This document shows positions 56,634 through 64,000 of a stretch of 64,000 bases of DNA, one piece after another. A program made the translations under genes and the position numbers. The stretch is from Sipunculus nudus (taxonomy: Eukaryota > Annelida > Sipuncula > Golfingiida > Sipunculidae), in NCBI GenBank assembly GCA_026874595.1, contig CM049309.1:95068723-95132722 (forward strand), given 5' to 3'. The stretch's first letter is position 1. Every line of letters begins with the position of its first letter. The notes under the pieces are model-generated. The model was not told where the DNA came from. It made no database searches and worked only from the letters and a program-made list of their open reading frames with translations.

Positions 56634-59600
56634 CTGAAAGAATATCAAATTTAAAATACTTAAATACAGATGAAATCTTTAATTAATTACTATGTTAACA
56701 AAAGAAATGTTCAGTAAAATATATAAAAGACAAATGGCATATACCATTTATATTCCTTGCATGATTCCAAATGTTTTTCCCACAAAGTTCATAATGTGTC
56801 AATGCTAAGATTATGAAATTTGAAAGATTTTTTAACACAATATTTATTAACATGAATATACAGTATGTATTATTTAAATTTGAAGAATTAGAACGAAATA
56901 ATACTTGTCAGACAGTGTCCTGTGACAAAAGCCTAATTTCCATAACATGAAATTACCTTTTCTTCAACACGTTAAATTACTTTGAATGCCTTGGATATTA
57001 AAATAATAATTATTGACCACTGGGGAAGAACTAATATTGACACCAAAATTATGTTGAATTCATATGTATTAAAGTTTTATAGGAGAGCGACAATGCCTCA
57101 ACATTCCAGATTTGACAAGTCGTTACCCTTAAGATTGAAGGCAAAGACACCACCAATGTCTTTGACCAGCTCCGGGTTCAGCATGGTCTTGAGGCCAGCG
57201 AAGGTTTTGGCTGCCGGAGTGTCTCCTGATGATGATGACTTGATCTCAAAGGCTGGGGTTCCACCTCCCTCCTTCAGGTGGTCTTGGACAGCTTCGGGAC
57301 TCGTCTCATCCAGGAAGAAGTCAGGCATCAAATTGGCATCTTAAACAAAAGTGGAGAGCACAGCTCAGGCAACTCTGTAGACTGTAGGCCCAAATGGTAT
57401 CAATATTAAATTAAATCATTTGCCTTTAGATGGCAGAGGCTCAGGTGGGGATGTAGAATCTGCCATCTGGCAGCAAAATTTGTAACTATTTCAGACCGAT
57501 CACAGTATACTGGCATCCCATGTGGTAATCAAGTACAGAAGTAAGTCAGTGGCACTGTCACCACACAGCTAAACCCAGGCTTGTCAGTGACACTGTCACC
57601 ACACAGCTGAACCCAGGCTTGTCAGTGACACTGTCACCACACAGCTGAACCCAGGCTTGTCAGTGGCACTGTCACCACACAGCTGAACCCAGGCTTGTCA
57701 GTGGCACTGTCACCACACAGCTGAACCCAGGCTTGTCAGTGGCACTGTCACCACACAGCTGAACCCAGGCCTGTCAGTGACACTGTCACCACACAGCTGA
57801 ACCCAGGCTTGTCAGTGACACTGTCACCACACAGCTGAACCCAGGCCTGTCAGTGGCACTGTCACCACACAGCTGAACCCAGGCTTGTCAGTGACACTGT
57901 CACCACACAGCTGAACCCAGGCTTGTCAGTGGCACTGTCACCACACAGCTGAACCCAGGCCTGTCAGTGACACTGTCACCACACAGCTGAACCCAGGATT
58001 GTCAGTGGCACTGTCACCACACAGCTGAACCCAGGCTTGTCAGTGACACTGTTACCACACAGCTGAACCCAGGCTTGTCAGTGACACCGTCACCACACAG
58101 CTGAACCAAGGCTTGTCAGAGGCACCGTCACCACACAGCTGAACCCAGGCATGTCAGTGGCACTGTCACCACACAGCTGAACCCAGGCTTGTCAGTGACA
58201 ATGTCACCACACACCTGAACCAATGCTTGTCAGTGACACTGTCACCACACAGCTGAACCCAGGCTTGTCAGTGGCACTGTCACCACACAGCTGAACCCAG
58301 GCTTGTCAGTGGCATTGTCACCTCACAGCTGAACCTGGCTTGTCAGTGACATGGTCACCACACAGCTGAACCCAAGCTTGTCAGTGACACTATCACCACA
58401 CAGCTGAACCCAGGCTTGTCAGTGGCACTGTCACCTCACAGCTGAACCCAGGCTTGTCAGTGGCACTGTCACCACACAGCTGAACCTGGCTTGTCAGTGA
58501 CATGGTCACCACACAGCTGAACCCAGGCTTGGCAGTGCACTGTCATCACACAGCTGAACCCAGGATTGTCAGTGACACTGTCACCACACAGCTGAACCCA
58601 GGCTAACCTTTGACATACTCACTGTAAGGTATGCCTATATATATATATATATGCATTTACAGCCATTTTATTCACGTTTTACAGTATCATATATATTGAG
58701 CAAAAGGAAATAATATAATCCATAACCTTGAAGAATGGGAAATAGTATAACATTCTTTAAAGGCTTAAAAATGGACAAATGACTTGCTGATAATATGAAC
58801 ATGAAAACAGACCATAAATTATTTTTTTGTGGTTCAAATAATAAAAATTTCACTGATTTCATAAACTATCTTGTGGAAAATCCAGAACTACAAAACACAC
58901 TCTAAAACTCCTTGAGTGTCTATTTGTCTACTTACTGGGCACAAAGCTGTACTGTTCCAGGTCCTTGACTCCAGCTGCAGTAAGCACCTCATCATCAATT
59001 GTAAAGTTACCAGTGAAAGATCTGCTGTTCTTGGAGAGAATCACATAAGCAGCATCAGCCATGATGTCAGGCTTACGGCTCATGTTTCTAGTCGCTTCAT
59101 CCCCTCCCCCGAGCATCTCCAAAGCAGCGGTCCATATACCTGAGGAATAATAATATACCAATAAATAAGTCTGTCCATATACCTGTGGATTAATAAAATT
59201 CAAATAAATAAGTCTGTCCATATACCTGAAGATTAACAATATACCAATAAATAAGTCTGTTCATATACCTGAGGATTACCAATATACCAATAAATAAGTC
59301 TGTCCATATTCTGTTAACGGACAGACGCCAGGTCGTCAGGACGGCTGGATGGACGACGGACAAAGAGTGATTGCCAAAGCTCAGATGACTTACAGTCAGC
59401 TGAGCTAAATATACCAATAAATCAATCTGTCCATATACCTGAGGATTTATAATATATCAATAAATAAGTCTGTCTATATACCTGAGGATTAATAATATAC
59501 CAATAAATAAGTCTGTCCATATACCTGAGGATTAACAATATACCAATAAATAAGTCTGTCCATATACCTGAGGATTAACAATATACCAATAAATAAGTCT

Positions 59601-61506
59601 GTCCATTTACCTGAGGATTTATAATATATCAATAAATAAGTCTGTCCATATACCTGAGGATTAATAATAAACCAATAAATAAGTCTGTCCATTTACCTGA
59701 GGATTAATAATATACCAATAAATAATATACCAATAAACTAGATGTGGTTGGACAATGGTCCTCAGAGAGACCCGCATTTCTTGTAGTGCTGGACTAGTTT
59801 ACCTGTGGGTGAAAAGTTAAGGTTAAAGTAGAAAAATAGGACAAAGAGAAACAGGTTTTTATCCATATTAATGAGGGAAAAAAATCCAACTGGGTCAAAT
59901 AATATTATAGAAGATATGTCTGAAATAAAGTGTGCAATAGAAAATCACCAATTGTACTCTGTTGGCCATATATGATTTTGAGCAAGTCTGTATTTCAACA
60001 GGTCAGAAGCCCTCATATAGGCACCGATGATTCCTGAGAAAATGACAAAGCTCAAGCATGTTCTTGTTGAGATATCTGGTGATAAAAAAATCACCCATTG
60101 TGCTCTGGCAGCTATATTGATATTGGAAAAGAACTGTAATTCGATAGGGATAGTATCCATTCATCCCTGTGAATTTGGGAAAGCTGAAGTATGTTGTTGT
60201 TGAGTTTTCGCACACAAAATAAAGTCAGCAATTTGGCTGTGGTTGCCATATTGGAATTCCAACAGGTCTGTAATTCATAAAAGTCTAGAGCCCTCGTATG
60301 TACCAATCATCCCTGTGAATTTGGGAAAGCTGAAGTATGTTGTTGTTGAGTTATCCACGCTAAAGAAAGTGTCACTGACGGAAGGACGGAAAGACGGAAG
60401 GATGGGCTGACACAGTGATCACTAAAGGGCACTGCTTGTCAAGCAGTATGTCAATATACCTGATGATTAATATTATATATCAGTAAATAGGTCTGTCCAT
60501 ATACCTGATGATGAATAATATATATCAGTAAATAAGTCTGTCTATGTATCTGACAAATTACCATAATAATGCCTGAGTGAGTGAGAGAATCTGAACTCTT
60601 GTGTGTATAAGATGTCTACTGTTACACAGTACATGTGCCTACCAGGTGTGTGTATTAGTTGGTGGATCGAGGGATGTTGCCATTAGATGTCTACTGTTAC
60701 ACAGTACATGTGCCTACCAGGTGTGTGTATTAGTTGGTGGATGGAGGGATGTTACTATAAGATGTCTTCTGTTACATAGTACATGTGCCTGCCAGGTGTG
60801 TGTATTAGTTGGTGGATGGAGGGATGTTACTATAAGATGTCTTCTGTTACATAGTACATGTGCCTGCCAGGTGTGTGTATTAGTTGGTGGATCGAGGGAT
60901 GTTACTATAAGATGTCTTCTGTTACATAGTACATGTGCCTGCCAGGTGTGTGTATTAGTTGGTGGATTGAGGGATGTTACTATAAGATGTCTTCTGTTAC
61001 ATAGTACATGTGCCTGCCAGGTGTGTGTATTAGTTGGTGGATTGAGGGATGTTACTATAAGATGTCTACTGTTACACAGTACATGTGCCTACCAGGTGTG
61101 TGTATTAGTTGGTGGATGGAGGGATGTTACCATTAGATGTCTACTGTTACACAGTACATGTGCCTACCAGGTGTGTGTATTAGTTGGTGGATGGAGGGAT
61201 GTTACCATTAGATGTCTACTGTTACACAGTACATGTGCCTACCAGGTGTGTGTATGAGTTGGTGGATGGAGGGATGTTACTATAAGATGTCTACTGTTAC
61301 ACAGTACATGTGCCTACCAGGTGTGTGTATTAGTTGGTGGATGGAGGGATGTTACCATTAGATGTCTACTGTTACACAGTAAATGTGCCTGCCAGATAAC
61401 TTACCTGTTCTTGGCCACAGTGCATTGACAGCGATGCCGTCCTCCCTGAACTCCTCTGCCATTCCAAGCACACACATGGACATTCCATACTTTGCCATGG
61501 TGTATG
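56389..61506 (-). CDS. HSDL2: HSDL2-like peroxisomal SDR/SCP2 protein, 3' four exons
   Basis: Four phase-1 exons give 254 codons including the stop. The first exon starts at the SDR catalytic motif Y-T-M-A-K (Y-x3-K) and continues 'GMAEEFREDGIAVNALWP'. The second ends the SDR fold ('RKPDIMADAAYVILS'). The third and fourth form an SCP2 sterol-carrier domain ending in 'SGKLKIKGDLGLAMKLEKLM' and the C-terminal tripeptide S-K-L, a type 1 peroxisomal signal. This SDR-plus-SCP2 fusion is the hallmark of hydroxysteroid dehydrogenase-like protein 2. Its substrate is not settled; a role in peroxisomal lipid metabolism is inferred from the family. The N-terminal cofactor-binding exons lie beyond 64000. 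Every intron visible here carries a minisatellite. Confidence 0.93.
57127..57339 (-). CDS. HSDL2: HSDL2-like exon: linker and start of SCP2 domain
   Basis: 71 codons, phase 1-1. Begins 'ANLMPDFFLDE' (end of the SDR part), then a G/S-rich linker ('SSSSGDTPA'), then 'TFAGLKTMLNPELVKDIGG' opening the SCP2 fold. Donor GTAACG; acceptor TTTGTTTAAG. Confidence 0.95.
57543..58605. repeat. 40-bp minisatellite in HSDL2-like intron
   Basis: About 26 copies of a 40-base unit with 'cactgtcaccacacagctga' and 'acccaggcttgtcagtg'. Mostly single-base variants (gac/ggc), with a few shortened units near 58335 and 58485. Unlike the arrays at 59.1 and 62 kb, it does not resemble either flanking exon edge. Confidence 0.97.
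58936..59139 (-). CDS. HSDL2: HSDL2-like exon: end of SDR domain
   Basis: 68 codons, phase 1-1. It reads 'IWTAALEMLGGGDEATRNMS', 'KPDIMADAAYVILSKNSRSF' and 'GVKDLEQYSFVPS', matching the C-terminal SDR part of HSDL2. Donor GTAAGT; acceptor ATTATTCCTCAG. The acceptor and first bases of this exon are the seed of the adjacent minisatellite. Confidence 0.95.
59130..59740 (-). repeat. 43-bp minisatellite made of splice-acceptor copies
   Basis: About 11 copies of a 43-base unit ('aataagtctgtccatatacc' then 'tgaggattaa'). On the minus strand each unit reads AATCCTCAG followed by GTATATGGAC, the same as the acceptor of the exon ending at 59139 and its first 10 bases. The exon then diverges (CGCTGC) while the repeat continues AGACTT. 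The array is interrupted at about 59309-59408 by a right-end fragment of the CAGCTGAGC family. Confidence 0.92.
59309..59408 (+). mobile_element. Right-end fragment of the CAGCTGAGC repeat family
   Basis: 'gacggacaaagagtgattgc' followed by 'gacttacagtcagctgagct' matches the right ends at 29550 and 54505. It lies inside the acceptor-copy minisatellite, splitting two of its units. Confidence 0.75.
59741..60600. other. Intron spacer with diverged repeat copies
   Basis: Two imperfect ~150-base units (about 60000-60110 and 60150-60350) share 'gaatttgggaaagctgaagt' and 'atgttgttgttgag'. A 'gacggaaggacggaaagacgg' tract lies at about 60375-60405, and diverged acceptor-type units lie at 60445-60550. 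No gene is visible. Confidence 0.5.
60601..61392. repeat. 75-bp minisatellite in HSDL2-like intron
   Basis: About 10.5 copies of a 75-base unit ('gatgtctactgttacacagt', 'acatgtgcctaccaggtgtg', 'ttggtggatggagggatgtt'). Because 75 is divisible by three, it gives a 218-codon open frame of 25-residue repeats, which is not judged a gene. The last unit ends about 12 bases from the splice donor of the exon at 61405. Confidence 0.96.
61405..61506 (-). CDS. HSDL2: HSDL2-like exon: SDR catalytic YxxxK segment
   Basis: 34 codons, phase 1-1. Begins inside codon A, then 'YTMAKYGMSMCVLGMAEEF', holding the catalytic tyrosine and lysine of short-chain dehydrogenases, then 'GIAVNALWPRT'. Donor GTAAGT; acceptor TTTTTAATTTTAG. 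The residues normally before it ('WFK-x-H') are encoded in every unit of the array at 61950-64000. Confidence 0.95.
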
Positions 61507-61949
61507 CTAAAATTAAAAATAAAACATTCTGTAAGTAACATAATGCTTTTTCATTAGTAATTCATTTACTCAAGCTCAAGGTTTCCTCTTTATTTCCATC
61601 ATTTCAACATGCTGTGGTCAGCTGTGATATTTTGTTCCTTGTAATGAGGATGATAAATCTGTGATGATACACTAACCTTAACAGTATCCTTCTTAGTCTG
61701 ATCAAAATAGTGCTCATTATACTTATTTGCACGGTTTGATAGTAAGTATTCACATATATTTCATCAAAAGTGGGAAAGTACATAACATTTTGTTGTAATA
61801 TTATTTGAATACCCTCTCAGAACAAGTATGATATCACAATTACTATGACGACTTTGAGCAATATCACTATGATCCAAAAATAACTACCAAATGAATGATA
61901 CATCTTTATACATTCAGGACTGTAATCAGTAAAAGTGAACATGGTGAAT
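61507..61949 (-). other. Intron of the HSDL2-like gene, unique part
   Basis: AT-rich with no repeat and no coding signal seen. It leads from the exon acceptor to the array of exon-end copies. Confidence 0.5.
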
Positions 61950-64000
61950 AATTTACCCTTGAACCAGTGTGGACTCATGATCAGTGGTATATCATAATGA
62001 ATTACCTGTGTTCTCCTTGAACCAGTGTGGACTCATGATCAGTGGTATAATGAATTACCTGTGTTGTCCTTGAGCCAGTGTGGACTCATGATCAGTGGTA
62101 TATCATAATGAATTACCTGTGTGGTCCTTGAACCAGTGTGGACTCATGATCAGTGGTATAATGAATTACCTGTGTTCTCCTTGAACCAGTGTGGACTCAT
62201 GATCAGTGATATAATGAATTACCTGTGTTGTCCTTGAACCAGTGTGGACTCATGATCAGTGGTATATCATAATGAATTACCTGTGTGGTCCTTGAACCAG
62301 TGTGGACTCATGATCAGTGGTATAATGAATTACCTGTGTTGTCCTTGAACCAGTGTGGACTCATGATCAGTGGTATATCATAATGAATTACCTGTGTTGT
62401 CCTTGAACCAGTATGGACTCATGATCAGTGGTATCTCATAATGAATTACCTGTGTGGTCCTTGAACCAGTGTGGACTCATGATCAGTGGTATAATGAATT
62501 ACCTGTGTTGTCCTTGAACCAGTGTGGACTCATGATCAGTGGTATAATGAATTACCTGTGTGGTCATTGAACCAGTGTGGACTCATGATCAGTGGTATAT
62601 CATAATGAATTACCTGTGTTGTCCATGAACCAGTGCAGACTTATGTGTACAGTGCTACAATGAATTACCTGTGTGGTCCTTGAACCAGCGAGGACTCATG
62701 TTCAGTGGTATAATAAATTACCTGTGTGGTCCTTGTACCAGCAAGGACTCATGTTCAGTGTTATCATAAATTACCTGTGTGGTCCTTGCACCAGTGTGGA
62801 CTCATGATCAGTGGTATAATGAATTACCTGTGTTGTCCTTGAACCAGTGTGGACTCATGATCAGTGGTATATCATAGTGAATTACCTGTGTTGTCCATGA
62901 ACCAGTGCAGACTTATGTGTACAGTGCTACAATGAATTACCTGTGTGGTCCATGAACCAGCGAGGACTCATGTTCAGTGGTATAATAAATTACCTGTGTG
63001 GTCCTTGAACCAGTGTGGACTCATGATCAGTGGTATAATGAATTACCTGTGTTGTCCTTGAACAAGTGTGGACTCATGATCAGTGGTATAATGAATTACC
63101 TGTGTGGTCATTGAACCAGTGTGGACTCATGATCAGTGGTATATCATAGTGAATTACCTGTGTTGTCCATGAACCAGTGCAGACTTATGTGTACAGTGCT
63201 ACAATGAATTACCTGTGTGGTCCTTGAACCAGCAAGGACTCATGTTCAGTGGTATAATAAATTACCTGTGTGGTCCTTGTACCAGCAAGGACTCATGTTC
63301 AGTGTTATCATAAATTACCTGTGTGGTCCTTGCACCAGTGTGGACTCATGATCAGTGGTATAATGAATTACCTGTGTTGTCCTTGAACCAGTGTGGACTC
63401 ATGATCAGTGGTATATCATAATGAATTACCTGTGTAGTCCGTTTACCAGTGCAGACATATGTGTACAGTACTTCAATGAATTACCTGCGTGGTCCTTGAA
63501 AAAGTGTGGACTCATGATCAGTGGTATATCATAATGAATTACCTGTGTAGTCCGTGAACCAGTGCAGACTTATGTGTACAGTACTTCAATGAATTACCTG
63601 TGTGGTCCTTGAACCAGCGAGGACTCATGTTCAGTGGTATAATAAATTACCTGTGTGGTCCTTGAACCAGTGTGGACTCATGATCAGTGGTATAATAAAT
63701 TACCTGTGTGGTCCTTGAACCAGTTTGGACTCATGATCAGTGGTATAATGAATTACCTGTGTGGTCCTTGTACCAGTGAGGACTCATGTTCAGTGGTATA
63801 ATAAATACCTGTGTGGTCCTTGAACCAGTATGGACTCATGATCAGTGGTATCTCATAATGAATTACCTGTGTTGTCCTTGAACCAGTGTGGACTCATGAT
63901 CAGTGGTATATCATAATGAATTACCTGTGTAGTCCGTTCACCAGTGCAGACATATGTGTACAGTACTTCAATGAATTACCTGTGTGGTCCTTGAAAAAGT
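61950..64000 (-). repeat. ~55-bp minisatellite made of exon-end plus splice-donor copies
   Basis: Roughly 35-40 units, continuing past the window edge. On the minus strand each unit reads about 37 coding-like bases, then a GTAATT donor. The coding part gives L-I-M-S-P-H-W-F-K-D-H-T or the variant L-N-M-S-P-R-W-F-K-D-H-T, followed by one G. That G joins in phase with the exon at 61506 to give 'WFKDHTAYTMAKYG', the expected HSDL2 order. At least three subfamilies ('gtgtggactcatgatcag', 'gcgaggactcatgttcag', 'tgcagacttatgtgtacag') are arranged in a higher-order repeat of about 550 bases (62620 and 63170). The true complete exon is probably beyond 64000. Confidence 0.93.

Noticed and set aside
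60601-61257. 218-codon open frame of 25-residue repeats
   Set aside because: It is a by-product of a 75-bp minisatellite whose unit is divisible by three. It lies in an intron of the HSDL2-like gene, and its Cys/Leu-rich repeats match no known family.
61950-64000. CRISPR-like appearance of regularly spaced repeats
   Set aside because: The units are contiguous with no unique spacers, and the context is an animal gene intron. It is a minisatellite. The same holds for the arrays at 31.1, 57.5, 59.1 and 60.6 kb.

Overview
This is animal nuclear DNA, most likely from a mollusc and plausibly a bivalve. It is AT-rich, has introns, is packed with transposable elements of types common in marine invertebrates (Tx1/L1-like and CR1-like LINEs, a Ty3/Gypsy element, hAT and Helitron2-like elements), and holds many minisatellites. 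The species assignment is inference from general character, not from a marker gene.

Two host genes are supported, both on the minus strand. (1) A 15-exon gene (45569 down to 25107) encodes a predicted 715-residue type I membrane protein: signal peptide, a cysteine-containing N-terminal ectodomain over six exons, eight EGF domains, one transmembrane helix and a 66-residue tail. All splice phases agree and the exon lengths sum to exactly 716 codons. (2) The 3' part of an HSDL2-like gene (exons at 61506-61405, 59139-58936, 57339-57127 and 56633-56389) encodes the end of a short-chain dehydrogenase domain, starting at the catalytic YxxxK motif, and a C-terminal SCP2 sterol-carrier domain ending in the peroxisomal signal SKL. 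Its 5' exons lie beyond the right edge. A possible first exon of a third gene (signal-anchor coding, with an NRF-1-type site) is at about 54510-54691 and is weakly supported.

Layout. 1-5 kb: no gene, one old LINE remnant. 5.0-15.5 kb: a 41-bp minisatellite in two blocks, separated by a decayed Ty3/Gypsy element with integrase upstream of reverse transcriptase (Gmr1-type order) and a 5'-truncated CR1-like LINE. 15.7-23.6 kb: a Tx1/L1-like LINE on the minus strand, interrupted by about 4 kb with inverted-repeat ends. 25.1-45.6 kb: the EGF-domain gene. Its introns hold a 4.49-kb hAT element with a perfect 8-bp target duplication (itself holding a 46-bp minisatellite and a LINE ORF1 fragment), a 1-kb repeat with CAGCTGAGC ends, and a 2.4-kb element rich in TTGGT motifs. 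46.6-54.5 kb: an inverted pair of Helitron2-like elements and further repeats. 56.2-64 kb: the HSDL2-like gene.

The most unusual signal is in the HSDL2-like gene. One intronic minisatellite (61950-64000) is built from copies of the 3' end of the upstream coding exon with its splice donor. Another (59140-59740) is built from copies of the splice acceptor and first ten bases of the next-but-one exon. The intron splice signals have therefore been amplified into dozens of decoys.
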